From contig JADGCH010000014.1 of the NCBI GenBank assembly GCA_015229115.1, positions 1 through 47,766 of the forward strand: a stretch of 47,766 bases of DNA, in the 5' to 3' direction. A program made the translations under genes and the position numbers. The notes under the pieces were generated by a model. It had not been told where the DNA came from, made no database searches, and saw nothing but the letters and a program-made list of their open reading frames with translations. Below, piece by piece: positions 29,283 to 39,229 of the stretch (positions are counted from its first letter, which is position 1; the number at the start of each line of letters is the position of its first letter). Source of the stretch: Magnetococcales bacterium (GTDB lineage: Bacteria; Pseudomonadota; Magnetococcia; Magnetococcales; JADGCH01).

Positions 29283-31988
29283 TCAATGAGCCTCGGCCCA
29301 ATGGCGACCGTGACCGATGTCGACCCGTAGCGGCAACGACAGCTCCAGCGCTTGCTCCATGGTGCGCCGCACCAGCGCCACCACCACCTCCAGCTCCTCG
29401 GCAGGTAATTCCAGCAGCAGCTCATCATGTACTTGAAGGACCATGCGGCAACGCAGACCCTGTTGCTGTATCTGCCGATGCAACTGAATCATGGCTAGCT
29501 TGATGATATCGGCCGCTGACCCCTGTAGGGGGGCATTGATGGCGGTACGTTCGGCCATCTCACGCAAGGTGCGATTGCTGCTGGCAATATCGGTAATCCA
29601 GCATCGTCGCCCCACTAGTGTTGGCACATAGCCCTGACGGCGTGCCTGCTCCAGCAAACTGCTCCAATAAGACTGCACGCCCTGATAACGGGCAAAATAG
29701 CGTTCCATGTAATCGCGGGCACTGGCACGATCAATCTTGAGGCGTTGCGCCAGACCAAAGACACTCATACCATAAATCAGGCCGAAGTTGATGGTCTTGG
29801 CCATGCGGCGGTGGTCGGACGATACCTGATCAACGGGCACACCAAACAGTTCCATGGCGGTGGCGCAATGGACGTCGAGTCCGCTGGCAAAAGCCTGCTG
29901 CAACCGTTCGATGCCCCCTAGATGAGCCAGCAGACGTAGTTCAATCTGGTTATAGTCCGCCGATAGCAGCAGCCAACCCGGCGGCGCCACGAAGGCGGTG
30001 CGAATGGCCCTCCCCTCAACACTGCGGACCGGAATATTCTGCAGATTGGGCGCTGACGAAGAGAGCCGACCCGTCAGCGTTGCGGCCTGATTGAAACTGG
30101 TATGGACCCGACCGGTGACTGGATGAATCAAACCAGCCAAGGCATCGGTATAGGTCAATTGCAGTTTGGTCAGGGTACGATAATCGAGCACGCGCGCCGG
30201 CAGCACATGTCCCGCCTCTGCCAGTTTGGTCAATACCGTCACATCGGTACTGTAACCGGTCTTGGAACGCTTACCCCCCGGCAAACCCATCTTGTCGAAC
30301 AGGATCGTTCCCAGCTGCTGCGGTGAATTGAGATTGAACGATTGCCCGGCCATCTGCTCGATCTCAGCTACCAGGACGGCCCGCCTCTGGGTGAAGTCGT
30401 GCGACATCTGCACTAGCACAGCCTGATCCAACAGCGCTCCCTGGCGCTGCATATCGATCAATACCGCCATCAAAGGCTGCTCGATCTGCTGGTAAAGCGT
30501 CATCAATTCCGGTATCGCCTGTAACTTTGGCCACAGCTGCTCAGCTGCCTCCCAAGCCACTTCAGCATCCTCACAGGCATACGGCCCAGCCCGTTCGATC
30601 GGGACCTGATCGAAGGATACTTGCTGTCGGCCAACACGGGTCACCTGCTGGTAGGAAGTCGTGGTCCGCCCGAGCAGATCGTGGGCAATCTGGTCCAAAC
30701 CGTGTGACCGTGCCGATCCATACAGCAGATGGGACAGCAGCATAACATCACGTTCCACACCAGCCAGATGAATACCGTAACCTGCCAGAACAACCGCATC
30801 GTATTTGAGATTCTGCCCGACCTTGCCAATGGAGTCATCGGCCAACAGCGGCTGCAAGGCTGCCAGCACCTGGTCACGATTCAGTTGTCCATCAGGAACG
30901 GCATCGGGCTGGTGCCCAACCGGCAGATAAAAGGCCTGATGCGGCCGCCAGGAAAAGGACAATCCCACCAGTTCGGCCCGCATCGGATCGAGTGCCGTGG
31001 TTTCACTGTCGATGGCGAAACGAGGTTGTTGCCGCAACTGCTCCATAAACCGTTCAAACTGTTCGGTATCGGTTATGGTCTGGTAGTCATTGTCACAACG
31101 GGTGATCGTGACAACAGGCTCATGCTGCTGTTGCTGTTGCTGTTCCAGCTCCTGCAGCAATGAGGTAAACTCCATCTCCTGATAAAACAGTCGCAACGCT
31201 TGCTGGTCTACAGGCTGGCGCAGCAACTGATCCAAAGAACAATCGATCGGTGCATCGCGGCGAATGGTTGCCAACTGCCGTGAGCGCCGCGCCTGATCAC
31301 CATGTTGCAGCAGCAAATCTCGCCGCTTCGGTTGAGTAATCTGGTCCAGATGGGCCAGCAGCTGTTCCAGGGTGCCAAACTGGCGGATGAGCGGTGCTGC
31401 GGTCTTGATGCCGATACCCGGCACACCAGGAATGTTGTCTGATTGATCTCCTGTCAACCCCATGACCTCAATCACCTGCTGGGGCGGTACCCCCCAAAAG
31501 GCTTCGACTTCGGCCTCATGCAGCCGTTGTTCCTTAACTGGATCATAGACAGCGATACGGTCCGATACCAGCTGCAACATATCCTTGTCACCGCTGACGA
31601 TGGTCACAGTCATACCAGCAACGACAGCACGACCGGCGAGCGTACCGATCAGGTCGTCGGCCTCAAAACCACTCATCTCAAACAGGGGAATGTTGAAGGC
31701 CTTTACCAGACGGTGAATCATGGGCACCTGAACCCGCAACTCGTCCGGCATGCTCTTGCGATTGGCCTTGTAGCTGGCATCCATGTCATGGCGAAAGTTG
31801 GGGCCTTTGGCATCAAACAGGATCGCCACATGATCGGCCTCCTGGTTGGCCAGGACGCGACGGATCATCTTGCCAAAACCAAAAATGGCATTGACAGGAA
31901 AACCATCACGCCGGTTCAACGACTGAATGCCATAAAAAGCCCGATAGAGATAGCCGGAACCGTCGATCAGCAACAACCGACTTGTCAT
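29283..31988 (-). CDS. polA: DNA polymerase I
   Basis: A 901-residue family A polymerase with all three domains. 5' nuclease: LLIDGSGYLYRAFYGIQ, ILFDAKGPNFRHDM, GFEADDLIGTLA, VSGDKDMLQLV. A Gln-rich linker (six glutamines) follows near residue 285. The 3'-5' exonuclease looks active: FAIDSETTALDP (about 325), VGQNLKYDAV, CEDAEV. Polymerase: DYNQIELRLLAHL (motif A, about 680), RRMAKTINFGLIYGMSVFGLA (O-helix), QVHDELLLELP (motif C, about 853). The start is ATG 31988, overlapping the maf stop as ATGA; the longer open frame upstream codes for unrelated residues. Confidence 0.97.
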   Translation of the reverse strand: MTSRLLLIDGSGYLYRAFYGIQSLNRRDGFPVNAIFGFGKMIRRVLANQEADHVAILFDAKGPNFRHDMDASYKANRKSMPDELRVQVPMIHRLVKAFNIPLFEMSGFEADDLIGTLAGRAVVAGMTVTIVSGDKDMLQLVSDRIAVYDPVKEQRLHEAEVEAFWGVPPQQVIEVMGLTGDQSDNIPGVPGIGIKTAAPLIRQFGTLEQLLAHLDQITQPKRRDLLLQHGDQARRSRQLATIRRDAPIDCSLDQLLRQPVDQQALRLFYQEMEFTSLLQELEQQQQQQHEPVVTITRCDNDYQTITDTEQFERFMEQLRQQPRFAIDSETTALDPMRAELVGLSFSWRPHQAFYLPVGHQPDAVPDGQLNRDQVLAALQPLLADDSIGKVGQNLKYDAVVLAGYGIHLAGVERDVMLLSHLLYGSARSHGLDQIAHDLLGRTTTSYQQVTRVGRQQVSFDQVPIERAGPYACEDAEVAWEAAEQLWPKLQAIPELMTLYQQIEQPLMAVLIDMQRQGALLDQAVLVQMSHDFTQRRAVLVAEIEQMAGQSFNLNSPQQLGTILFDKMGLPGGKRSKTGYSTDVTVLTKLAEAGHVLPARVLDYRTLTKLQLTYTDALAGLIHPVTGRVHTSFNQAATLTGRLSSSAPNLQNIPVRSVEGRAIRTAFVAPPGWLLLSADYNQIELRLLAHLGGIERLQQAFASGLDVHCATAMELFGVPVDQVSSDHRRMAKTINFGLIYGMSVFGLAQRLKIDRASARDYMERYFARYQGVQSYWSSLLEQARRQGYVPTLVGRRCWITDIASSNRTLREMAERTAINAPLQGSAADIIKLAMIQLHRQIQQQGLRCRMVLQVHDELLLELPAEELEVVVALVRRTMEQALELSLPLRVDIGHGRHWAEAH

Positions 31989-32560
31989 GGTATGGTCACC
32001 CCTTCCAGGTCCAGCAGGGTCACCAACCGAATCAGGGGCAGACCGATCAGGGCGGTCGGATCCTCGCCGTGCATGGCTGCACACAGAGCAATACCCAACT
32101 GCTCCGACTTGAAACTGCCAGCGCAGTGGTAAGGACGTTCCTGCAACAGGTAACGCTCAATCTGGTCAGGCTGCAACGACCGAAAGGTGACGGCAAAGGT
32201 GACGACATCCTTGTGGCAACGCCCTGTCGCGGCATGATACAGCACCAAACCATTGACAAACTCGACGGTCTGACCCGACATGCGTTGTAATTGCGCCACC
32301 GCACGTTCGTGGGTAGCTGGTTTACCCAAGATCTCTCCCTGTACCACAGCAACTTGGTCGGAACCGATGATCAGGGCATCCGGAAACTGCTGTCGCAGCG
32401 ATGTCGCCTTAGCCTCAGCCAAGCGTTGTACCAGCTGGACCGGTTGTTCGTCTGGTAGCGGTGTTTCGTCGGCAATGGGAGGTACGGCGATAAAAGGGTA
32501 GTTGAGCCGCTGCAACAGCTCGCGACGAGAAGGCGACGTAGAGGCCAAGACCAGTCTCAT
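31985..32560 (-). CDS. maf: Maf-family nucleotide pyrophosphatase (YceF-like)
   Basis: A 191-residue house-cleaning pyrophosphatase. The N-terminal [18 protein letters not shown], the catalytic-base region [31 protein letters not shown] and the C-terminal [31 protein letters not shown] are present. The SFKSE..GIA....[13 protein letters not shown] variant is typical of the YceF subgroup, which prefers 7-methyl-GTP. The start ATG 32560 overlaps the purL stop and the end overlaps polA, both as ATGA, so the three are translationally coupled. Confidence 0.93.
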   Translation of the reverse strand: MRLVLASTSPSRRELLQRLNYPFIAVPPIADETPLPDEQPVQLVQRLAEAKATSLRQQFPDALIIGSDQVAVVQGEILGKPATHERAVAQLQRMSGQTVEFVNGLVLYHAATGRCHKDVVTFAVTFRSLQPDQIERYLLQERPYHCAGSFKSEQLGIALCAAMHGEDPTALIGLPLIRLVTLLDLEGVTIP

Positions 32561-35500
32561 ACCCCATCGACCCAGATACGGGCATTGCGGAACAGGCGCA
32601 ACCAAGGTGACTCCTCACCCCAGTCAGGCGGGTGCCAGCTGTACTGGATGGTGCGAAAACAGCGTTCGGGATGAGGCATCATCAACGTCACCCGGCCATC
32701 GCTGTTGGTAATACCGGTAATCCCTGCCGGTGAACCATTGGGATTGTAGGGATAATTCTGCGTCACCTGCCCGCTGTGATCGACAAAGCGCATGGCCACC
32801 AGCCCCTGTTGCTGCAGCTGGGTCAAGGCTGCCGCGTCGGCCCACTCAGCCCGTCCCTCACCATGGGAGCAGACAATCGGCACATGAGCCCCTGCCATAC
32901 CGGTCAACAGCACCGATGGTGTTGGCAACAACTCCACCATGGCCAAACGAGCCTCAAACTGCTCACTGAGGTTGCGGACAAAAAGAGGCCACGCATCCGA
33001 TCCCGGGATCAGGGAGCGTAACTGGCTCACCATCTGACAACCATTGCAGACACCGAGCGTAAAGGTATCGTGACGATGGAAGAAAGTCTCGAACTGCGCA
33101 CGCAGCAGCGGATCAAACAGGATGGATTGCGCCCATCCGCCGCCAGCCCCGAGCACATCGCCAAACGAGAAGCCGCCGCAAACCGCCAGACCATGAAACT
33201 CGCCCAGCTGGAACCGGCCGGAGTGCAAATCACTCATGGTGACGTCAACAGCATAGAAGCCGGCATGGGTAAAAGCAGCCGCCATCTCGGTCTGGCTGTT
33301 GACACCCTGTTCCCGCAAAATAGCGATACGGGGAGCCGGCCGCCGCGCCACAAACGGTGGATCGATGGCAAAGGGAACCCGGGCATAGAGTCCGTTGTCA
33401 TCCTCATCAAGGATGGTGTCGTACTCCTGGCGCGCGCAGAGCGGATGATCGCGCAGACTCTGCATCAGCCAGCTGGTTTCTGACCAGATACGCTGCAAAC
33501 CGATGCGATCAGCACTGAATAGTTCCTGCCCCTGCCAAGTCATACAAAGCCGGTCGATCTGGGTCGGCACACCCAAGATGGTTGCCACGCCAGCCCCATG
33601 GTCATGAAACAGCTGGACAATGTCCTGTGCCTGATCGCGTCTGACCTGCAGCACGGCGCCCAGTTCTTCAGCAAACAGAATGGCCAGCGGATCGTGGCCA
33701 AGGCCATCCAGAGTGATGGCAGCACCACTATGCGAGGCAAACAGCATTTCACACAGCGTGACCAGTAACCCGCCATCACTGCGATCATGGTAAGCGAGCA
33801 ACTGCTGCTGACGATGCAGCTGCTGCACCACGGCAAAAAAGGCCTTGAGCAGGGCAGGCTGCTCCAGATCGGGAGCCTGGTCGCCGATCTGGTTGAAGAC
33901 CTGGGCCAGTGCCGATCCCCCGAGACGGTTGCGCTGCTGACCAAGATCAACCAAAATCAATACGCTGTCAGCCATGGTATCGCGCCGCCACCAGGGCGTT
34001 ACCACCCGACGCACGTCCGTAACAGGAGCAAAAGCGGACACAATCAGCGAAACCGGTGCAACGACCTGACGCTCCTCACCCTGCTGCTGCCAAACGGTAC
34101 GCATAGACAGGGAATCCTTGCCCACCGGAATACTGAGACCCAGCTCCGGACAGAGCTGCTGCCCAACCGCAGCAACGGCGTCGTAGAGGGAGGCTTCTTC
34201 GTGAGCATCCCCCGCTGCCGCCATCCAGTTAGCCGATAATTTGACCAGCGATAGATCGTCAATCGCCACCGATGCCAGGTTGGTCACCGCTTCACCGACA
34301 GCGAGGCGAGCCGCCGCGGCGCTGTTGATCAGGGCTACCGGAGCCCGCTCTCCCATCGCCATGGCCGCACCGCTGAAGCTGTCGTAACCACGGGCGATCA
34401 CGGATGCGTCCGCTACCGGCACCTGCCATGGCCCCACCATCTGATCGCGGCAAACCAACCCCGTGACGCTGCGGTCGCCAATGGTAATGAGAAAGGTCTT
34501 GGCTGCTACAGTTGGCAACCGCAATACCCGCGCTACCGCCTCACGCAGATCAATCCCTGCTGTCACCCATGGCGGGTGGACGGTAACGGGGCGCTGTACC
34601 TGACGAACCATGCGCGGCGTCTGCCCCAACAACATCTCCAGTGCCAGATCGATCACCGGCTGACCGCCATGAACCGAATCGACCAGACACAATCGCTGCT
34701 GCTGCGTGGCATGGCCCAAAATGGCGTAAGGGGCCCGTTCCCGTTGACAGATGGCAGCAAAACGGTGCTGGTCCTGGGGTGCAATAGCCAGCACATAACG
34801 TTCCTGGGCTTCGTTGCACCACAACTCCATGGGAGACAGGGCCGGGTCATCGCTCGGGATGGCGGCGCTATCCAGCAGCCCCCCTACGCCACCCTCATGC
34901 AGCAACTCTGGTACAGCGTTCGACAAACCACCCGCGCCAACATCGTGGAGGGCTCGAATAGGGTTGTCGTGATCCATCTGCCAGCAGCGGTTGATGACCT
35001 CCTGACAACGCCGCTGCATTTCCGGATTGTCGCGCTGTACCGAGGCAAAATCGAGCTGTTCGCTGGCTGCACCGCTGGCCTGAGAAGAGGCCGCACCCCC
35101 TCCCAGACCAATCAGCAGACCGGGTCCGCCCAGCTGGATGATCAGGTCACCGGGTCGTAAGGGCTGCTTCGCCACTTGGCTATGCAGGATCTGCCCCATG
35201 CCACCGGCGATCATGATCGGTTTATGATAGCCCCGCACGCGCCCATCGACCAACAGCTCGAACGTGCGAAAATAACCGGTCAAGGCTGGCCGGCCAAATT
35301 CATTATTAAAGCTCGCCGCACCAATGGGACCTTCCAGCATGATCGATAGTGCTGAACGGATGCGCCCCGGTTGACCATAGTCCTGCTCCCAGGGTCGAAT
35401 GGCTCCCGGAATACGTAGATTGGAGACCGAAAAACCGGTCAATCCGGCCCCTGGAACGCCGCCCCTCCCGGTGGCTCCTTCATCGCGAATTTCTCCGCCA

Positions 35501-36456
35501 GACCCGGTTGCAGCACCGGCGTAGGGAGCAATGGCCGTCGGATGGTTATGGGTCTCTACCTTGATCAGTAGACAGGAATCGACCGGATACAGGCGGTAGA
35601 TCGATGAGGCAGGATCTGGATAGAAACGGTTAACCCGCATCGGGGCAATCACCGCAGCATTATCGCGATAAGCCACGATGGTACCGTGGGGCGTCACCTG
35701 ATGGGTATGACGAATCATCTGAAACAGCGTGGTCGGCATGGACTGGCCATTGATGACCCACTGCGCATTAAAAATCTTGTGGCGACAGTGTTCGGAATTG
35801 GCCTGAGCGAACATCATCAGTTCAACGTCAGTCGGATTGCGCTGTAACTGACGGAAATGGTGCAACAGGTAATCGATTTCCTCACTGGCCAACGCCAAGC
35901 CCCACTCCTGGTTGGCCCGTTCCAGCGCCGGACGCCCCAAAGTCAATAGATCAAGATGACGCAATGGACCCGCTGCTGCCCTGGTGAACAGATGTTCAGC
36001 GATCATCGAACCATGCTGGGACCCATGCTGGGCATGAAACGGTAGCAACGACTGTGTCATACGGTCGTAGAGCGGCAACAGAGCTGATGGATCCGCAACT
36101 GTCGTAGAGGATAGCGTATAGAGAATGGCACGCTCAATACGCTGCACCACCGCCAGACCACAACGACGGGCAATATCTCCGACCTTACTGGACCAGGGCG
36201 AAAGCGTCCCCCGACGCGGCAGTGCCAACCACTGTTCCGCGCCTTCCTGACAGGGTAACGGCACTGGCACGGCCGATAGCAGTGTCTCAAGCAGTTGCTG
36301 TTGCGGGTTGGTCAGACTGTCTGTCAGATGAATAATATAGACGGTGTCGGCGGCAAGCAGCCGCCGTCCGGAACCGGATTGATCCAGCTGTTGCTGTAGT
36401 TTTCCGAGACGGAACGGAGAAAGGGCACTCCGGCCATAAATGAGTTGATCGTCCAT
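32557..36456 (-). CDS. purL: Phosphoribosylformylglycinamidine synthase, single-chain form
   Basis: A 1,299-residue long-form PurL (FGAR + glutamine + ATP to FGAM). N-terminal PurS-like region [15 protein letters not shown]; synthetase with [42 protein letters not shown] (about 305-335) and the second half [12 protein letters not shown]-terminal class I glutaminase with [12 protein letters not shown] (nucleophile Cys, about residue 1148), PHPERCFR triad His/Glu. The start is placed at ATG 36456 by similarity to other PurL; a GTG at 36492 preceded by AGGGGAAGG would add 12 residues and cannot be excluded. This is the form of beta/gamma-type proteobacteria, as opposed to separate PurSQL. Confidence 0.97.
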   Translation of the reverse strand: MDDQLIYGRSALSPFRLGKLQQQLDQSGSGRRLLAADTVYIIHLTDSLTNPQQQLLETLLSAVPVPLPCQEGAEQWLALPRRGTLSPWSSKVGDIARRCGLAVVQRIERAILYTLSSTTVADPSALLPLYDRMTQSLLPFHAQHGSQHGSMIAEHLFTRAAAGPLRHLDLLTLGRPALERANQEWGLALASEEIDYLLHHFRQLQRNPTDVELMMFAQANSEHCRHKIFNAQWVINGQSMPTTLFQMIRHTHQVTPHGTIVAYRDNAAVIAPMRVNRFYPDPASSIYRLYPVDSCLLIKVETHNHPTAIAPYAGAATGSGGEIRDEGATGRGGVPGAGLTGFSVSNLRIPGAIRPWEQDYGQPGRIRSALSIMLEGPIGAASFNNEFGRPALTGYFRTFELLVDGRVRGYHKPIMIAGGMGQILHSQVAKQPLRPGDLIIQLGGPGLLIGLGGGAASSQASGAASEQLDFASVQRDNPEMQRRCQEVINRCWQMDHDNPIRALHDVGAGGLSNAVPELLHEGGVGGLLDSAAIPSDDPALSPMELWCNEAQERYVLAIAPQDQHRFAAICQRERAPYAILGHATQQQRLCLVDSVHGGQPVIDLALEMLLGQTPRMVRQVQRPVTVHPPWVTAGIDLREAVARVLRLPTVAAKTFLITIGDRSVTGLVCRDQMVGPWQVPVADASVIARGYDSFSGAAMAMGERAPVALINSAAAARLAVGEAVTNLASVAIDDLSLVKLSANWMAAAGDAHEEASLYDAVAAVGQQLCPELGLSIPVGKDSLSMRTVWQQQGEERQVVAPVSLIVSAFAPVTDVRRVVTPWWRRDTMADSVLILVDLGQQRNRLGGSALAQVFNQIGDQAPDLEQPALLKAFFAVVQQLHRQQQLLAYHDRSDGGLLVTLCEMLFASHSGAAITLDGLGHDPLAILFAEELGAVLQVRRDQAQDIVQLFHDHGAGVATILGVPTQIDRLCMTWQGQELFSADRIGLQRIWSETSWLMQSLRDHPLCARQEYDTILDEDDNGLYARVPFAIDPPFVARRPAPRIAILREQGVNSQTEMAAAFTHAGFYAVDVTMSDLHSGRFQLGEFHGLAVCGGFSFGDVLGAGGGWAQSILFDPLLRAQFETFFHRHDTFTLGVCNGCQMVSQLRSLIPGSDAWPLFVRNLSEQFEARLAMVELLPTPSVLLTGMAGAHVPIVCSHGEGRAEWADAAALTQLQQQGLVAMRFVDHSGQVTQNYPYNPNGSPAGITGITNSDGRVTLMMPHPERCFRTIQYSWHPPDWGEESPWLRLFRNARIWVDGV

Positions 36457-36515
36457 CGAAATTGCCGGGGAAGGATCAGGAACCGTCCTCACCCTTCCCC
36501 TGCCTGATGCAACAG

Positions 36516-37331
36516 TTACTTGACGTTAGGCAAATGAAGCTCAACCCGACGGTTACGAGCCCGTCCATCAGCCGTCTTGTTGTCGGCTACCGGACGATCA
36601 AAGCCATAGCCAGCAGACTTGAGGCGGCTGGCAGCAACACCCTTCTTGGTCAGGTAACTCACCACAGCTGCTGAGCGCTTCTCTGACAGCTTCTTGTTCA
36701 GGGCACGACTGGCACGGTTATCGGTATGCCCCTGCACCTCAACATCCAGCTTCGGATTCTGCTTGAGAATATTGGCAACCTGATCCAGTACACCATAAGA
36801 ACCCGACTTGATAACGGCCTTGTTGGTATCGAAATGAAGGTTCTTCAAGGTCCAGCAACCGCGATCATCGACTACGGCACCCTTGGGCGTACCGGGGCAT
36901 TGGTCACGACTGTCCACCACACCATCGCCATCGCTATCGCCATCGGCCACTGGAACGGAGCGTGTCGTAATCGGGCAACCACGGGCATCGACTTTGGTCC
37001 CCTTGGGCGTATCGGGACACATGTCGAGATCATCGGTCACACCATCGCCATCTGAATCAAGCGGACAACCATCGCTGTTAACCTTGACTCCTTTCGGTGT
37101 GTTGGGACATTTATCACGGCTATCGGGGACCCCATCGCCATCGCTATCTTTTTCCATACCATCGTGGTAGCCAAACCCGGTATAACGGGGCTGATAGTTG
37201 GAAGGGTGCTCACGCGACGGCTGCAACCAGGAAGCGGGCTTAAAGGTATTATCCGCTGCATGACTGGTCGCCAGCACGGCCACCGACAACAGGGCACCCA
37301 CACCAACAATTGTCAAAAGTTTTTTCATCAT
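36516..37331 (-). CDS. OmpA-family protein with thrombospondin type 3 repeats
   Basis: A 271-residue exported protein. A signal peptide (about 1-25, [23 protein letters not shown]) precedes a short linker, then three TSP3-type calcium-binding repeats ([40 protein letters not shown] and [20 protein letters not shown], about 62-155), each ending in a GC pair that probably forms a disulfide. The C-terminal OmpA domain has [42 protein letters not shown] and NRRVEL, intact for peptidoglycan binding. It likely anchors the outer membrane or a surface complex to the cell wall. No beta-barrel or lipobox is visible. A complex hairpin region precedes it. Confidence 0.92.
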   Translation of the reverse strand: MMKKLLTIVGVGALLSVAVLATSHAADNTFKPASWLQPSREHPSNYQPRYTGFGYHDGMEKDSDGDGVPDSRDKCPNTPKGVKVNSDGCPLDSDGDGVTDDLDMCPDTPKGTKVDARGCPITTRSVPVADGDSDGDGVVDSRDQCPGTPKGAVVDDRGCWTLKNLHFDTNKAVIKSGSYGVLDQVANILKQNPKLDVEVQGHTDNRASRALNKKLSEKRSAAVVSYLTKKGVAASRLKSAGYGFDRPVADNKTADGRARNRRVELHLPNVK

Positions 37332-37374
37332 TTAACCTCGGTAGTTATTAAAATCGATCATCACGACCTAACGA

Positions 37375-37428
37375 TATTGGCGGTCATGTTACCGCCAATA
37401 ACTGCAAAAAACCAGCTTTTTTATTGGC
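37375..37428 (-). promoter_or_regulatory. Mutually exclusive hairpins between purC and the OmpA-family gene
   Basis: On the minus-strand RNA three segments occur in order: GCCAATAA (37428-37421), TTATTGGCGGT (37401-37391 region) and ACCGCCAATA (37384-37375). Segment 2 pairs with segment 3 as a perfect 10-bp stem with a 6-base loop, and can pair instead with segment 1 (8 bp). Between 1 and 2 lies A6-GCTGG-T6, itself self-complementary at its ends. The block sits 24 bases after the purC stop and 44 bases before the OmpA-family start, so it may be a terminator for purC, an attenuator for the next gene, or both. Confidence 0.55.
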
Positions 37429-37451
37429 ACAGCTATCGTTTACCATGAAAG

Positions 37452-38177
37452 TCATCTCTCGACGGCCAATCCCATGCGACGCGCTACCTCCTGGTAGGCC
37501 TCGGCAGCGCCGCCCAGATCAAGGCGGAACCGATCCTTGTCCAGTTTCTGGCCGGTGTGGATATCCCACAACCGGCAGGTGTCCGGGGAAATCTCATCGG
37601 CCAGCACAATGACGCCCCTATCGGCCGTCAGACGGCCAAACTCCAATTTATAATCAACCAACTGAATGTCGATCTGGGCAAACACGGTCAGCAGCACGTC
37701 GTTGATGCGGTGCGTAGTCTCGACAATCTGTTCCAGTTCATCGTCCTCAGCCCAGCCAAACAGCTCAATATGGTCCACCGTCACCAGTGGATCACCCAGA
37801 GCATCGGATTTGTAATAAAACTCCACCAGTGGCCGTGCCAACTGTTCCCCTTCAGGACGTCCCAAACGACGCACCAGAGAACCAGCGCTGTAATTGCGTA
37901 CCACCACTTCCACCGGTACGATCTCAACACGACGTACCAGTTGCTCGCGACCCCCCAGCGGCTTGACAAAATGGTTCGGTAGACCGACACGCTGCAACAG
38001 CTGCATCAGGCGGCAGGACATCAGGTTGTTGACCACACCCTTATCGGCGATGGTGCCCTTCTTTTCGCCGTTAAACGCGGTTGCGTCGTCCTTGAAGTAC
38101 TGAATGACCAGATCGGGGTCATCGGTGGCAAACAGCACCTTAGCCTTGCCTTCGTAAAGTTTTTCCCGTTTTTCCAT
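37452..38177 (-). CDS. purC: SAICAR synthetase
   Basis: A 241-residue PurC (CAIR + aspartate + ATP to SAICAR). Clear motifs: LYEGKAKVLFATDDPDLVIQYFKDDATAFNGEKKGTIADKG at the N-terminus, EIVPVEVVVRNYSAGSLVRRLG (about 88-110), LVDYKLEFGRL and VLADEISPDTCRLWD (about 175-205). Length is normal for the bacterial monofunctional enzyme. It is on the same strand as, and near, purL, with the OmpA-family gene between. The start ATG 38177 has no overlap with the upstream gene. Confidence 0.96.
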   Translation of the reverse strand: MEKREKLYEGKAKVLFATDDPDLVIQYFKDDATAFNGEKKGTIADKGVVNNLMSCRLMQLLQRVGLPNHFVKPLGGREQLVRRVEIVPVEVVVRNYSAGSLVRRLGRPEGEQLARPLVEFYYKSDALGDPLVTVDHIELFGWAEDDELEQIVETTHRINDVLLTVFAQIDIQLVDYKLEFGRLTADRGVIVLADEISPDTCRLWDIHTGQKLDKDRFRLDLGGAAEAYQEVARRMGLAVER

Positions 38178-38239
38178 AAGTGCCTACCCTCAAGCAATTC
38201 AATAAGGTTCGTTATTAAGGACAGTCGGCAACCGCCTGA

Positions 38240-39067
38240 TTACCCCGCTGGTGAGATACCCGGACCGCGTCTGACCGGCTCAATGGTCTGGCACAGGCCG
38301 GTGCGGGTGCTGATGGTCACCAGGGTACCACACAAAGCCCCTTCCGCCATTTCTGGTTCCAGTTTAGCCGGCAGGCGTGTGATGAAACGAGGCAGCGCCG
38401 TGGCTACGCTCATGCCAATAATCGACTGGTAACAGCCCGTCATACCGACATCACTCTGAAAGGCGGTCCCTCCGGGCAGGACGCGATGATCGGCCGTTGG
38501 TACGTGGGTATGCGTCCCCAGCACCGCCGAAACACGCCCATCGAGGTAATGGGCCATGGCCATCTTTTCCGATGTCGTCTCGGCATGAAAATCAACCACC
38601 AGTGCCGCCACATCGCGTCCCAGACGCAGGGGACGCAAGCACTCATCAGCACTCTGGAACGGACAGTCGACCGGATCCATGAAGATGCGCCCCAATAGAT
38701 TGAGGACCCCGATACGCAAACCGCTACCCGTCTCGTGCACCACAAAGCCACGTCCCGGATTGGACAACGGGTAGTTACGCGGACGCAACAGGCGATGATT
38801 GCGCTCCAGCAGCGGTACGATCTCGCGATAACGCCAGATATGATTGCCAGACGTAATCAGATCAACCCCATTGCGCAGCAGCTCTTCCACCACGTTGGGG
38901 GTTAGCCCGATGCCAGAAGCAGCGTTTTCACCATTGGCAACAACCAGATCGGGAGCCCGCTCGCGCCGGATATCTGGCAGATACTTCTGGATAGCACGCC
39001 GCCCTGAACGACCCATAACATCACCCAGCAGCAAAATAGAACAGGTTGGGTCGCTGACTCTCGACAT
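38240..39067 (-). CDS. YmdB-family calcineurin-like phosphodiesterase (TIGR00282)
   Basis: A 275-residue metallophosphoesterase. Metal ligands are visible in order: LLGDVMGRSGR, VVANGENAASGIGLTP, DLITSGNHIWRYREI, LVVDFHAETTSEK and VLGTHTHVPTADHRVL, with TAFQSDVGMTG following; this is the TIGR00282/YmdB pattern. YmdB of Bacillus hydrolyses 2',3'-cyclic nucleotides and affects biofilm and motility decisions. In many proteobacteria the family accompanies ymdA/rny or folate genes; here it neighbours purC and is divergent from a chemotaxis transducer. The start is placed at ATG 39067; ATG 39079 is a close alternative. Confidence 0.92.
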   Translation of the reverse strand: MSRVSDPTCSILLLGDVMGRSGRRAIQKYLPDIRRERAPDLVVANGENAASGIGLTPNVVEELLRNGVDLITSGNHIWRYREIVPLLERNHRLLRPRNYPLSNPGRGFVVHETGSGLRIGVLNLLGRIFMDPVDCPFQSADECLRPLRLGRDVAALVVDFHAETTSEKMAMAHYLDGRVSAVLGTHTHVPTADHRVLPGGTAFQSDVGMTGCYQSIIGMSVATALPRFITRLPAKLEPEMAEGALCGTLVTISTRTGLCQTIEPVRRGPGISPAG

Positions 39068-39229
39068 AAATAGCCCCATGATCCCAATGGATAAGCGCTC
39101 GTTGGTCGTGACTGTAACACAGGCTAGCACCACCATCAATGGCTTTACGTTCGCCAATGGCTTTGAGCTTGCATGACTATCCACCACCGCACAACCCTAT
39201 CATCCTTATCAACGGAGAGAAGACGATCC

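Noticed and set aside
31123-31146. CAG/CTG-type triplet run as a simple-sequence repeat of interest
   Set aside because: It is only a short Gln-rich linker between the nuclease and exonuclease domains of DNA polymerase I.
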